Assembly: GCF_014646335.1 (NCBI RefSeq)
Contig: NZ_BMNG01000004.1
Span: 62,001 to 126,000 of the forward strand
Source: Streptomyces lasiicapitis
GTDB lineage: Bacteria; Actinomycetota; Actinomycetes; Streptomycetales; Streptomycetaceae
Reading direction: 5' to 3'
Length of the DNA stretch: 64,000 nucleotides
Shown: piece by piece, positions 25,627 through 34,110 of the stretch
Layout of the letters: each line of letters starts with the position of its first letter
How positions within the stretch are numbered: position 1 is the first letter of the stretch
Notes under the pieces: model-generated
Databases searched by the model: none
Seen by the model: the letters and a program-made list of their open reading frames with translations, nothing else
Told to the model about the DNA's origin: nothing
Translations under genes and position numbers: made by a program

Positions 25627-26724
25627 GTGACCTCAACCGTCACAGACCAGCCGCCCCCGAACCCGATGAAGGCGGCGCCTCCCCTCGAACCACCGCCCTG
25701 GACCGACGACTTCGGCGCCGAACTCGACCGCCTCCGCGCCGAGATCGTCGCCAGGCGCGGAGCCAGGGACGCCCGGTACATCCACACGGTGATCGCCGTC
25801 CAGCGCGGTCTGGAGGCGGGCGGCCGCATCGCCCTGGCCGTCTCCCTCCTGCCACCCGCCTGGCTCGCGGGCACCGCGATGCTCACCACCGCCAAGGTCC
25901 TGGAGAACATGGAGCTGGGCCACAACATCCTGCACGGCCAGTGGGACTGGATGGGCGACCCGGCCGTCCACTCCACGACCTGGGAGTGGGACTTCCTCAC
26001 CCCCGCAGACGCGTGGAAACACACCCACAACCACCTGCACCACACGTACACGAACGTCGTGGGCCGCGACCGCGACCTCGGCTACACCGTCCTGCGCATG
26101 AGCCCCGAACAGCCCTGGCACCCGGCGTACCTCCTGCAACCGCTGTACGCAGCCCTGCTCGCGCCCGTCTTCGAATGGGGCATAGCCCTGTACGACCTGG
26201 AGGCGGACGCCGTGACCGCCGGCCGCAAGAGCGTACGGAGCCTGCTCGGCGAGATCGGGCGGCTGCTCCGCAAGGGGGCACGGCAGGCGGCCAAGGACTA
26301 CGTCCTCTTCCCGCTCCTCGCGGGCCCTTCCGCGCTGCCCTGCCTCCTTGGCAACCTCACCGCGAACGCCCTGCGCAACGTCTGGGCGCACACGGTGATC
26401 TTCTGCGGTCACTTCCCCGGCGAGGTCAGGACGTTCACGGAGGCGGACATCGAGGGGGAGACCCGCGGCGCCTGGTACCTGCGGCAGATCCAGGGCTCGG
26501 CCGACTTCGAGGGCGGCCCGCTGCTCCACATCCTGTCCGGCAACCTGGGCCATCAGATCGAACACCACCTCTTCCCCGACCTCCCCAGCAACCGCTACGC
26601 CGAACTGGCCCCACGGGTGCGGGACCTCTGCGAGGAGCACGACGTCCCGTACGTCACCGGACCGCTGTGGCGGCAGTACGTGTCGATGTGGGGGCGCGTT
26701 GTGCGGCACGCGGTGCCCGGGTGA
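25627..26724 (+). CDS. Membrane fatty-acid desaturase
   Basis: A 365-residue di-iron membrane desaturase. The three histidine boxes are HNILHG (about 98-102), HTHNHLHH (about 133-140) and HQIEHHLFPDLP (about 303-314), in the spacing of the FA_desaturase family of DesA3-like acyl desaturases. Hydrophobic segments at about 65-85 and 160-185 and 215-235 give the expected membrane hairpins. GTG 25627 is preceded by AAGGAG. It lies 37 bp after the reductase gene, so the two form an electron donor/desaturase operon. The double-bond position is not predictable. Confidence 0.93.
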   Translation: MTSTVTDQPPPNPMKAAPPLEPPPWTDDFGAELDRLRAEIVARRGARDARYIHTVIAVQRGLEAGGRIALAVSLLPPAWLAGTAMLTTAKVLENMELGHNILHGQWDWMGDPAVHSTTWEWDFLTPADAWKHTHNHLHHTYTNVVGRDRDLGYTVLRMSPEQPWHPAYLLQPLYAALLAPVFEWGIALYDLEADAVTAGRKSVRSLLGEIGRLLRKGARQAAKDYVLFPLLAGPSALPCLLGNLTANALRNVWAHTVIFCGHFPGEVRTFTEADIEGETRGAWYLRQIQGSADFEGGPLLHILSGNLGHQIEHHLFPDLPSNRYAELAPRVRDLCEEHDVPYVTGPLWRQYVSMWGRVVRHAVPG

Positions 26725-26920
26725 GCCGTGCGGTGTCGTGGGTTCGGCGGCCGCGGGCCACGGCCGTGCGGCGCGGATCGGCCCCATTCCGGCCACGCCG
26801 GAGTGCCGCAGGAGTACGGTGAAGGAAGCGAGGACCTTTCGTATACCGGCGTTCAGGCCGGTCTCGGCCTCGTGGCTCCACGACACCGGGTGCCGCGCGC
26901 TCGGAGGCAGGTTCCGCCTT

Positions 26921-27274
26921 ATGACCGCCGAAACCCCTCCACTGCCCGAGCGCGCCGAGGTCCGCATCGTCACCACGTCCCCGGAAGCGGCACGGCGGGT
27001 CGCCGACGCGCTGCGCCGGTTCTTCGCCTGCGACGAAGGCCGCAGCTACCCGGCGGGCCCCGAGGGCACGCACACGCGCCTGCACCTGACCCTGGATCCC
27101 TCGTACCCCCTGGATCCCTCGTACCCCCTGGATCACTCGTACGTCACCGATCCCTCGTACGCCGCTGATCCTTCGTACGCCGCCGATCCCTCGTACAGCG
27201 CGCGCCCGCACCGGCCGTGGATCGAGACCAGCAGGCGGCCCACCGACCGTACGCATCCGCGCGAGGCGGTCTGA
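26921..27274 (+). CDS. Small protein with DPSY tandem repeats
   Basis: This 117-residue protein is not recognised. Residues 1-57 look like a compact domain (VRIVTTSPEAARRVADALRRFF, then YPAGPEGTHTRLHLTL). Residues 57-92 consist of about seven imperfect copies of a five-residue unit, D-P-S-Y-x, variants including DHSYV and DPSYA, encoded by a 15-bp tandem repeat. The C-terminus is basic. GGAGG lies 13 bases before ATG 26921. It sits between two desaturase genes in the same direction and might belong to their regulon. Confidence 0.6.
   Translation: MTAETPPLPERAEVRIVTTSPEAARRVADALRRFFACDEGRSYPAGPEGTHTRLHLTLDPSYPLDPSYPLDHSYVTDPSYAADPSYAADPSYSARPHRPWIETSRRPTDRTHPREAV
27091..27199. repeat. 15-bp coding minisatellite
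   Basis: Around seven copies of a 15-bp unit based on GATCCCTCGTACCCC lie head to tail within the preceding gene. Copies drift in the last six bases (CCCCTG, GCCGCT, GCCGCC), so the repeat is in frame and partly diverged. Copy number is likely variable between strains. Confidence 0.8.
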
Positions 27275-27385
27275 CCGTCCCGTCTGCCGCGGTCCGCCAC
27301 CCGGCAGTACACCACCCGTCGTCCGTACAGGGGCAGCCCGTGACCCCGGCCGCGCCACCCGCACCGAGGTCAAGGAGTCCCCATC

Positions 27386-28426
27386 GTGTCGTCCATGATG
27401 CGCAGTTCCCCCACGTCGGAGGCCGCGCGCCCCGCGGAGGTCGCGGCGCCGCCGAGCGTTGCCCAGCCGTCCCAGGGATATGACGGAGCGGGGCCGTTCC
27501 CCGTCGAAGCGGACGCCGACGCACCGGCCGCCCCACGCGGCATCAGTGATCGCCTGTACGTGACCGTCACCGCGGCGATCGTCGTCGCCCCGTTCCTGGG
27601 CCTCGGCCTGGCCGGCTGGCTGCTGTGGGGGAGTCTCATCCATCCCGCCGACGTCCTGCTGGCCCTCGCGTTGTACGTCGTCACCGGACTCGGCGTCACC
27701 GTCGGCTTCCATCGCGGACTCACGCACGGCGGCTACCGGGCCGTGCGTCCCGTGCGCGTCGCACTCGCCGTGGCCGGTTCGCTGAGCTTCCAGGGCGACG
27801 TCATCGGCTGGGTCGCCACGCACCGCCGCCACCATGCCTTCACCGACCGGCCCGGCGACCCGCACTCCCCGTACCGCTACGGCACGCATCTGCGCGGCCA
27901 GTTGCGCGGCCTCGCGCACGCGCACGTCGGCTGGCTCTTCCGCAACGAGCCCACGTCCGCCGGGCGTTACGCCCCCGACCTGCTCGCGGACCGCGACATC
28001 CGTGCCGTCTCGCGCGCCTTCCCTGCCCTGTGCGCCCTCACCCTCGCGCTGCCGTTCGCGGCCGGCTGGGCCATCGGCGGTACGTGGCAGCGTGCCCTGA
28101 CTGCCTTGCTGTGGGCGGGACTTGTGCGTATCGCGCTGCTGCACCACGTGACGTGGAGCGTGAACTCGCTGTGCCACATGATCGGCAGGCGCCCCTTCCG
28201 TACCCGGCGGCACGACCGGGCCACCAACCTGTGGCCGCTGGCCCTGCTCTCCTTCGGCGAGAGCTGGCACAACCTCCACCACGCCGACCCCACCAGCGCC
28301 CGGCACGGCGTCGACCGCGGCCAGATCGATCCGTCCGCCGCGTTCATCCGTCTCCTCGAACGCGTCGGGTGGGTGTACGACGTGCGCTGGCCGACACCCG
28401 ACCGGGTCACCGCCCGCCGTGCGTGA
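27386..28426 (+). CDS. Acyl-CoA desaturase (delta-9 type)
   Basis: The 346-residue protein has the stearoyl-CoA desaturase-type histidine boxes: HRGLTH (about 112-117), HRRHHAFTD (about 149-157) and SWHNLHHADP (about 292-301). Four transmembrane segments are at about 55-80, 87-107, 200-225 and 230-245. GTG 27386 has AAGGAG eight bases upstream. The N-terminal 45 residues are Pro/Ala-rich and probably disordered. Unlike the desaturase at 25627 it has no reductase gene of its own and may share the ferredoxin reductase upstream. Confidence 0.92.
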   Translation: MSSMMRSSPTSEAARPAEVAAPPSVAQPSQGYDGAGPFPVEADADAPAAPRGISDRLYVTVTAAIVVAPFLGLGLAGWLLWGSLIHPADVLLALALYVVTGLGVTVGFHRGLTHGGYRAVRPVRVALAVAGSLSFQGDVIGWVATHRRHHAFTDRPGDPHSPYRYGTHLRGQLRGLAHAHVGWLFRNEPTSAGRYAPDLLADRDIRAVSRAFPALCALTLALPFAAGWAIGGTWQRALTALLWAGLVRIALLHHVTWSVNSLCHMIGRRPFRTRRHDRATNLWPLALLSFGESWHNLHHADPTSARHGVDRGQIDPSAAFIRLLERVGWVYDVRWPTPDRVTARRA

Positions 28427-28500
28427 ACGCGGCACCGCCGTACGTGAACCCGGTCGACCCGTCACCCCCACCCACCGCACGACAGTCCACAGGAGACGCC

Positions 28501-28944
28501 ATGACCGCCGCACTGCAACCCTTGCTCCCCGCCCACTCCGCACACCCCGCCCACTCCGCGCAATCCGCCCACTCCGCACTCCCTCTGCTCCGCCTGCGTC
28601 TCGCGCCCGGTGGCGGCCTGCCACAGCACATCGACGGCGCTTGGTGGCCCCACTCGTACGACCTGCTCGCGGAACTCCCGCGGCTGCTCGCCGGACTGCC
28701 CAGGGCCTGGGGGCACATCAGCAGCGTCACGGTCAACGGGGCGACCTGGGCCACGACTCCGGGCCGGATGCTGGTCTTCAACCAGGTGGTGCGCCTGCGC
28801 AGGTCCACCGTCGCGTCCGCCCCGCACACGGTCTGCCTGCTCGCCCCGAACCGGGGCAGGTGGGACCTCCTCGTCGTACCGCCCGACACCCCGCGGAGCG
28901 CGGCCGAGCCGCTCATGGCCGCGGCGGTGGGAGACGACAGCTGA
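28501..28944 (+). CDS. DUF5994 protein, first of three tandem copies
   Basis: A 147-residue member of DUF5994. After a low-complexity start with PAHSAHPAHSAQSAHSA repeats, the domain shows the hallmark HIDGAWWPHSYDLLAELP, WGHISSVTVNG, and the closing RWDLLVVPPDTPRSAAEPL. The fold is unknown; the conserved Trp pair and DGAWWP suggest a small beta-barrel ligand or protein interaction domain (inference). ATG 28501 has CAGGAGA upstream. It follows the desaturase gene by 74 bp. Confidence 0.85.
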   Translation: MTAALQPLLPAHSAHPAHSAQSAHSALPLLRLRLAPGGGLPQHIDGAWWPHSYDLLAELPRLLAGLPRAWGHISSVTVNGATWATTPGRMLVFNQVVRLRRSTVASAPHTVCLLAPNRGRWDLLVVPPDTPRSAAEPLMAAAVGDDS

Positions 28945-28982
28945 CCGCCCTGCCCTGCCCGGGCCGGAGCGAGGAGTACCGT

Positions 28983-29018
28983 GAAATGAGGAAGATCCTC
29001 GAAATGAGGAAGATCCTC
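28983..29018. repeat. Two exact copies of an 18-bp palindromic unit
   Basis: GAAATGAGGAAGATCCTC occurs twice head to tail (28983-29000, 29001-29018), ending 17 bp before the second DUF5994 start. Each copy contains GAGGA/TCCTC separated by 3 bases, so each is a small palindrome. It could be a regulator site or a leader hairpin pair. Confidence 0.75.
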
Positions 29019-29035
29019 GCAGACAGGCGAACACG

Positions 29036-29545
29036 ATGTCCGACTCCGACCCCCCACGCGCGGCGAAGCTGCTGCCGGACGCCATCCACACGGCCGTCAG
29101 GCCCGGCACCGCCCTCCTGCGCCTGGAGACGACACACGAGCGCCGGGGGATCCTCGACGGGGCGTGGTGGCCGCGTTCCCGCGACATCGACGCCGAGCTT
29201 CCCGGTCTGATCACCGCGCTTACCGAACACCTCGGGCCGGTCACGCGGGTGGGTCTGGACTCCGATGCCTGGGAGGAGGCCCCGGCCCGACTGGTCGTCG
29301 AGGGCCGTGTCGTGCACCTCGACTTCTCGCCGGTCGGTGACGACACCGTCCTCGTCACCCGGGGCGACCAGGACCACTTCTCCCTGCTCGTGGTCCCGCC
29401 GCACGCGACGCCCGACGCCGCCCGCGCCGCGATGGCGTCGGCCGTCCGCGCCGACAACCTCGCCGAGGCCGAACAGATCCTCATCGACACCGGCACCGAC
29501 CGGACGCGTACGGGGGCGACGGAAGACCCGCGGCCGGACCACTAG
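29036..29545 (+). CDS. DUF5994 protein, second of three tandem copies
   Basis: A 169-residue paralogue of the flanking DUF5994 proteins. It carries ILDGAWWPRSRDIDAELP, GPVTRVGLDSDAWEEAP and FSLLVVPPHATPDAARAAM. It is more acidic than its neighbours and has a short acidic C-terminal extension. Compared with the first copy the central strand region VVHLDFSPVGDDTVLVTRG replaces the basic MLVFNQVVRLRR, so the copies have diverged and probably bind different partners (inference). The start codon follows the 18-bp repeats by 17 bp. Confidence 0.85.
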   Translation: MSDSDPPRAAKLLPDAIHTAVRPGTALLRLETTHERRGILDGAWWPRSRDIDAELPGLITALTEHLGPVTRVGLDSDAWEEAPARLVVEGRVVHLDFSPVGDDTVLVTRGDQDHFSLLVVPPHATPDAARAAMASAVRADNLAEAEQILIDTGTDRTRTGATEDPRPDH

Positions 29546-29743
29546 CACCACGAGGCGTACGGGAACGTGGCCCCTACCCGGGGGGCCAGGGGAACGACGG
29601 GAGCACCACGGCCCGTTAGCCCCCTCCGAGGAGTACCCTCGAACTACCGAGGATATTTCGCGCACCGGCCGCCATGCTTGTGTCGTTTTCGGCGATCGAA
29701 TACGCCGGGCCGGTGGTAGTCGGCCCGGGGCAGGGTTCGCGTC

Positions 29744-30340
29744 ATGACTGCGACCATCTCCTTCCCGCAGACCCTCGAGGCCAGGCCGACCGCGCCGCCT
29801 TCCCCCGCCGGCTCCTGGCCCTCTTCGCCACCTCTCCGCCTTTCGCTCGCTCCCGTCGGTCCCCAGCCTTCGCTGCTGGACGGCGCCTGGTGGCCCCAAT
29901 CCCGCGACCTCAGCATGGAACTCCCCACGCTGACGGCGGCACTCGACCCGTTGTGGGGGCGCATCACCCGGGTCACCGTGAATCCCGTCCACTGGCCCGT
30001 CGTGCCGCACAAGGTGCCCGTCGCCGGGCATGTGGTGAAAGTCGGTTGGTACCGGGACGAGCAGGACCCCCACGAGCTGATGCTCCTCTCCTACCGCGCG
30101 GGCCGCTGGAATCTGCTGGTGATCCCGCCGCAGACGCCTCCCGACTCGGCTGTCTGGCTGATGGCCGCCGCGAGCGACCCATTGGGAACGTCGACCGCGA
30201 GCCGGTTGATGGCGGAAGCCGCGCGACGGCGGACGGTCGCGGAGAACGACCGGGCCGTGGAGGAGGCCTGGGCCTCCGAAGGAGGCCATGAGGCCCGCGA
30301 TCCGGCCGCCACGACACCGCAGCGACCGCAGAGGATGTGA
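29744..30340 (+). CDS. DUF5994 protein, third of three tandem copies
   Basis: A 198-residue paralogue with LLDGAWWPQSRDLSMELPT, WGRITRVTVNPVHWPVVP and RWNLLVIPPQTPPDSAVWLMAAA. It has a Pro/Ser-rich start and a longer helical C-terminal extension (about 150-198, SRLMAEAARRRTVAENDRAVEEAW) that the other two lack. It lies 199 bp after the second copy, with its own upstream region, and its stop (TGA 30338-30340) is 5 bp before the small membrane-protein gene. Confidence 0.85.
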   Translation: MTATISFPQTLEARPTAPPSPAGSWPSSPPLRLSLAPVGPQPSLLDGAWWPQSRDLSMELPTLTAALDPLWGRITRVTVNPVHWPVVPHKVPVAGHVVKVGWYRDEQDPHELMLLSYRAGRWNLLVIPPQTPPDSAVWLMAAASDPLGTSTASRLMAEAARRRTVAENDRAVEEAWASEGGHEARDPAATTPQRPQRM

Positions 30341-30345
30341 GGACG

Positions 30346-30600
30346 ATGGAGACCGTCGTGACCGTGATCGCGCTCCTGGCGCTGACCGCCCTCGGAGTGC
30401 TCCTCATCCACCGACTCAACACACAGCACAACGAACGCATCGCGTCCTTCCACTACGGCCGCCCCCGGGCGACCATGCGGACCCCCGCGCCGCCGGTCCC
30501 GCCGAAGCCGGACACCCCGGCCGGACCGACGGCCACCGGCGACCGCCGAGACCACCGCGACGGCGGCCGAGGCCGCTTCAGGCCACGCCGCCGCCCCTGA
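30346..30600 (+). CDS. Small single-pass membrane protein
   Basis: An 84-residue protein not assigned to a family. Residues 3-24 (ETVVTVIALLALTALGVLLIHR) form one membrane helix. The rest is cytosolic and Pro/Arg/Asp-rich with PPVPPKP and a strongly basic end (GRGRFRPRRRP), probably disordered. It begins 5 bp after the third DUF5994 gene and precedes a strong terminator, so it is the last gene of that unit. A GTG at 30337 overlapping the previous stop is an alternative start. Confidence 0.6.
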   Translation: METVVTVIALLALTALGVLLIHRLNTQHNERIASFHYGRPRATMRTPAPPVPPKPDTPAGPTATGDRRDHRDGGRGRFRPRRRP

Positions 30601-30655
30601 CGGCAACTTCGTGCTTCCACCGGAGCCGTAGTCACACAGCAAGACACGCACCCAA

Positions 30656-30697
30656 GGCCGGAGGCCCGATCCCCTCAAGGGGACCGGGCCTCCGGCC
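30656..30697 (+). terminator. Strong hairpin terminator
   Basis: A 13-bp perfect stem (GGCCGGAGGCCCG at 30656-30668 with its complement at 30685-30697), one mismatch, then a 5-bp inner stem TCCCC/GGGGA and a TCAA tetraloop. It ends the DUF5994 transcription unit. There is no U-tract, as is common in Streptomyces. Confidence 0.85.
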
Positions 30698-30838
30698 TGC
30701 CATCGCCGCTCACCGGTACAAACCGATCCGTTTATCGGATTGGTAAAAATCGTCCGACACGTCTGTTGTCAGGGACCATGCAGACGGAAGTATCCCCGTA
30801 CCGAGCGAACGACCGAATCGATGTGCGGGAGGCCCCAC

Positions 30839-32491
30839 TTGAGTCGTACCCCGATGACCACGCGGACCAGACGGACGGTGACGTTCGGGTCCGCGGGCAC
30901 ACTCGTCGCGGCGACGCTGATAGCGGGGGCGCTTGCCGCGCCGTCCGCGAGCGCCGACGCCCAGGCCGGGCAGGACAGCAGCCGGAGCGGGAGTGGCAGT
31001 GCCCACGCCGCGGCCGGCAAGGACCGGGAAGCGGCGGGTGCCGCCGTCGCAGCCCGGCGCGCCGCCAAGAAGGGCATCGACTGGAAGGACTGTCCCGAGG
31101 ACTGGGGCATCGCCAAGCCGATCCAGTGCGGGTGGGTCACCGTCCCGCTCGACTACGCCAAGCCGCACGGCAAGCAGATCAAGCTCGCGGTGGACCGGAT
31201 CGGTAATACGGGGAGCAAGAAGGAGCGGCAGGGTGCGCTGCTCTACAACCCCGGTGGGCCCGGTGCCTCCGGTCTGCGGTTCCCCACGCGTGTCACGACC
31301 AACAACAAGCTGTGGGAGAAGACCGCCAAGGCCTACGACTTCGTGGGCTTCGAGCCGCGTGGCGTCGGCCACTCCGCGCCCATCTCCTGCGTCGACCCAC
31401 AGGAGTTCGTGAAGGCCCCCAAGCTCGACCCGGTCCCGGACTCCGCCGCCGACAAGCGCGCCCAGCGCAAGCTCGCCGCCAAGTACGCGGACGGCTGCAA
31501 GGAGCGCAGCGGCTGGATGCTGCCGCACATGACGACGCCCAACACCGCCCGTGACCTGGACGTCATCCGTGCCGCGCTCGGTGAGAAGAAGCTCAACTTC
31601 CTGGGTGTGTCGTACGGGACCTACCTCGGTGCCGTGTACGCGACGCTCTACCCGTCGCACGTGCGCCGGATGGTCTTCGACTCGGTCGTCAATCCGTCGA
31701 GGGACAAGATCTGGTACGAGGCCAACCTCGACCAGGACGTCGCCTTCGAGGTCCGCCTGAAGGACTGGATGGAGTGGGTCGCCAAGTACGACGCCACCTT
31801 CCACCTCGGCGCCACCTACAAGGAGGTGCGCGCGCAGTGGGAGAAGCTGCGGGCGACGGCCAAGGCGAAGCCGTTGAACGGTGTCGTCGGCCCGGCCGAG
31901 CTGGTCTCGTACTTCCAGAACGCGCCGTACTACGACTCCACCTGGGTCTCCATCGCGACCAACTGGAGCAAGTACGTCGCCGGTGACCCGAAGCCGCTGA
32001 TCGAGGCCGCGAGCCCCGACCTGTCCGACGTGGCAGGCAACAAGTCGTCGGAGAACGGCAACGCCGTCTACACCGCCGTCGAGTGCGCCGATGCCAAGTG
32101 GCCCACCAGCTGGAAGAAGTGGGACCGGGACAACACCCGGATCCACAAGGACCACCCGTTCATGACCTGGGCCAACGCCTGGATGAACCTGCCGTGCGCG
32201 ACCTGGCCGAGCAAGCAGCACAAGCCCGTCGAGGTCAAGACCGGCAAGGGCCTGCCGCCCACGCTGATCGCCCAGGCCACGCGTGACGCCGCCACGCCGT
32301 ACCCGGGCGGGGTCGAGCTGCACAAGCGGCTCAAGGGTTCCCGTCTGATCACGGAGAAGGACGCGGGCTCGCACGGCATCACCAACCTGGTGAACCCCTG
32401 CCTCAACGAGCGCGTCGACACCTACCTGCTCACCGGCAAGGTGGACAGCCGGGACGTGACGTGCACCCCGCACGCCACGCCCAAGCCGTAG
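30839..32491 (+). CDS. tap: Secreted tripeptidyl aminopeptidase (alpha/beta hydrolase)
   Basis: A 550-residue exported serine peptidase of family S33 that releases tripeptides from protein N-termini. A signal peptide covers about residues 1-40 (basic TTRTRRTVTFG, hydrophobic core, PSASADAQ). The nucleophile is Ser258 in LGVSYGTYLG; the Asp lies in LIAQATRDAATPYPGG and the His in AGSHGITNLVNPCL. HGG-like oxyanion region NPGGPGASGL is also present. TTG 30839 is chosen since GGGAGG is 5 bases upstream; ATG 30854 (5 residues later) is possible. Homologues in S. lividans are major extracellular proteins (family knowledge). Confidence 0.9.
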   Translation: MSRTPMTTRTRRTVTFGSAGTLVAATLIAGALAAPSASADAQAGQDSSRSGSGSAHAAAGKDREAAGAAVAARRAAKKGIDWKDCPEDWGIAKPIQCGWVTVPLDYAKPHGKQIKLAVDRIGNTGSKKERQGALLYNPGGPGASGLRFPTRVTTNNKLWEKTAKAYDFVGFEPRGVGHSAPISCVDPQEFVKAPKLDPVPDSAADKRAQRKLAAKYADGCKERSGWMLPHMTTPNTARDLDVIRAALGEKKLNFLGVSYGTYLGAVYATLYPSHVRRMVFDSVVNPSRDKIWYEANLDQDVAFEVRLKDWMEWVAKYDATFHLGATYKEVRAQWEKLRATAKAKPLNGVVGPAELVSYFQNAPYYDSTWVSIATNWSKYVAGDPKPLIEAASPDLSDVAGNKSSENGNAVYTAVECADAKWPTSWKKWDRDNTRIHKDHPFMTWANAWMNLPCATWPSKQHKPVEVKTGKGLPPTLIAQATRDAATPYPGGVELHKRLKGSRLITEKDAGSHGITNLVNPCLNERVDTYLLTGKVDSRDVTCTPHATPKP

Positions 32492-32526
32492 TCACTGCCA
32501 CGGCTGCAGCTACGGCCACCGGATAG

Positions 32527-33012
32527 TTACTGGGAGATCGCTTCCAGCCTCGGCTGGGCGATCTCCCGGTAGTCCGCGGTCCGCAGCGCAAGGGAGCGGT
32601 CCAGGCGCGCCGCGTTGAAGAACAGTTCCCCGTGGGCCAGGAGCGCGGGATCCACGACCAGTTCGAGGTCGGGGTCGAACGAGAATGGCAGGATCGTGCC
32701 GCTCACGCTCCCCGAGAGCCGCTCCGCGACCTCCTGCGTGGCGAAGCCCGCGTACACCCCGCCGAGCAGGGCCTTGAGCGCGTTCAGGTCCACGCGCCGG
32801 TCCCCGGGCACGACGGCGAGGACGTACCGCTTCGTCTTCTTGTCGAGCTTCACCATCACCACGATGCACTTCGCGGCCTGCGCGAGCTCATTGCCGCGCA
32901 GTGCGCTCACCGCCTCCGTGGCGCCCTCCGGAGCGTGTTCGATGACGCGGTACTCCGCGCCTCGCTCCTCCAGCAGTCCGATGAGCTTCGTGTACTGCGC
33001 GTGCTCGGTCAC
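32527..33012 (-). CDS. ybaK: YbaK/EbsC-type aminoacyl-tRNA editing deacylase
   Basis: A 161-residue trans-editing protein that hydrolyses Cys-tRNA(Pro) or related mischarged tRNAs. It has ECHO motifs of the family: VIEHAPEGATEAVSALRGNELAQAAKCIVV (split at the conserved Lys of AAKCIVV), VPGDRRVDLNALKALLG and the GSVSGTILPFSFDPDLELVVDPAL block. GTG 33012 follows GGAGG at five bases. It converges with the tap gene after 35 bp, and the next gene upstream (plsC-like) reads in the same direction. Confidence 0.88.
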   Translation of the reverse strand: MTEHAQYTKLIGLLEERGAEYRVIEHAPEGATEAVSALRGNELAQAAKCIVVMVKLDKKTKRYVLAVVPGDRRVDLNALKALLGGVYAGFATQEVAERLSGSVSGTILPFSFDPDLELVVDPALLAHGELFFNAARLDRSLALRTADYREIAQPRLEAISQ

Positions 33013-33103
33013 TTGGGCCTCCCGCCGTGCCGGCCAGGCGTCCCCCGCCCGGTGGTCGAACAGATCGATCACTGGATCATAGGCGCGGCGGTACGCGGAA
33101 TGC

Positions 33104-33847
33104 TCAGCTCAGCGGCATCCTCGGGAACTTCCGGTCCGGTAAGGAACGGCGGCTCTCCGCGGCGCGCTGCTCCGCCTCCTCCGCCTTCACGACGGCCGCG
33201 TACTTGTCCACGTACTCCTGGCCGGACAGGCCGAGGATCGCGTACATGATCTCGTCCGTGACCGCGCGCAGGACCGCCTTCTCGCCGTCCATGCCCTCGT
33301 AGCGCGAGAACTCCAGCGGCTCCCCGAAGCGGATCGTCACCCGCCGGAAGCGCGGCACGACCTTCCCGGGCGGCTGCGCCTCGAACGTGCCGATCATCGC
33401 GCACGGCACCACCGGCACATGCGCCCGCAGCGCCATCGCGGCGACCCCGACCTTGCCCTTGTAGAGGCGTCCGTCGTGCGAGCGGGTGCCCTCGGGGTAG
33501 ATGCCGAGCAGCTCGCCCTTGCGCAGCACGCCGAGGCCTTCGCGGATCGCGGCCTGGCCGGCCTCCTTGCCGGAGCGGTCCACCGGGATCTGCCCGGCGC
33601 TGCGGAAGAACGCGGCCGTGAGCCGCCCCCTGATGCCGGGCCCGGTGAAGTACTCGGCCTTCGCCAGGAACGTGATGCGCCGCCTGATGATCGCGGGCAT
33701 CAGGAAGTGATCGGAGAACGACAGGTGGTTCCCGGCGACGATCGCCGCTCCGTGCTCCGGAATGTGCTCCAGGCCTTCGATTCTGGGGCGGAACATCAGC
33801 CGGAGCAGTGGCCCGAGGATCACGTACTTCAGCAGTAGGTAGAACAT
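33104..33847 (-). CDS. 1-acyl-sn-glycerol-3-phosphate acyltransferase family protein
   Basis: A 247-residue membrane-bound PlsC-type acyltransferase. The N-terminal helix (YLLLKYVILGPLLRLMF) anchors it; the catalytic H-x4-D motif is NHLSFSD (about residues 41-47), block II GQIPVDRSGK, block III IYPEGTRSHDGRLYKGKVG and block IV VPVVPCAMIGT. It adds a second acyl chain to lysophosphatidic acid or a similar acceptor. Residues 215-247 form a charged C-terminal helix. ATG at 33847 keeps the membrane anchor. Confidence 0.9.
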   Translation of the reverse strand: MFYLLLKYVILGPLLRLMFRPRIEGLEHIPEHGAAIVAGNHLSFSDHFLMPAIIRRRITFLAKAEYFTGPGIRGRLTAAFFRSAGQIPVDRSGKEAGQAAIREGLGVLRKGELLGIYPEGTRSHDGRLYKGKVGVAAMALRAHVPVVPCAMIGTFEAQPPGKVVPRFRRVTIRFGEPLEFSRYEGMDGEKAVLRAVTDEIMYAILGLSGQEYVDKYAAVVKAEEAEQRAAESRRSLPDRKFPRMPLS

Positions 33848-34110
33848 GCGGGCGCCGCCTTCCCCCGGGGGTGGTGCCGACGCACAGTAGTCAATCGACG
33901 GCGCATGCGCGAGAGCCCGTTCGGGTCTTGTGGATCGTGCGACGCGAGGTCCGGGGCGTGAATCCGTACGAGGGAGGCGCCCGACCCGTACGGGGGAGTG
34001 ACCGGCGCGGCGGCTTGCCGGGCGGGGTGCCGCGGGGTGCTCTGACCGGTGCCCGACGTCCCTGACGCCACCGTCCGTGACCGGCGTCCGTCGCTGCCTC
34101 CGGAGGTCCC

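Noticed and set aside
28441..28500. Possible earlier start of the first DUF5994 protein
   Set aside because: No ribosome binding site or family sequence precedes ATG 28501, which has CAGGAGA directly upstream.
26654..28624. 656-codon minus-strand frame opposite the desaturases
   Set aside because: Antisense to histidine-box desaturases with normal codon usage; no supporting features of its own.
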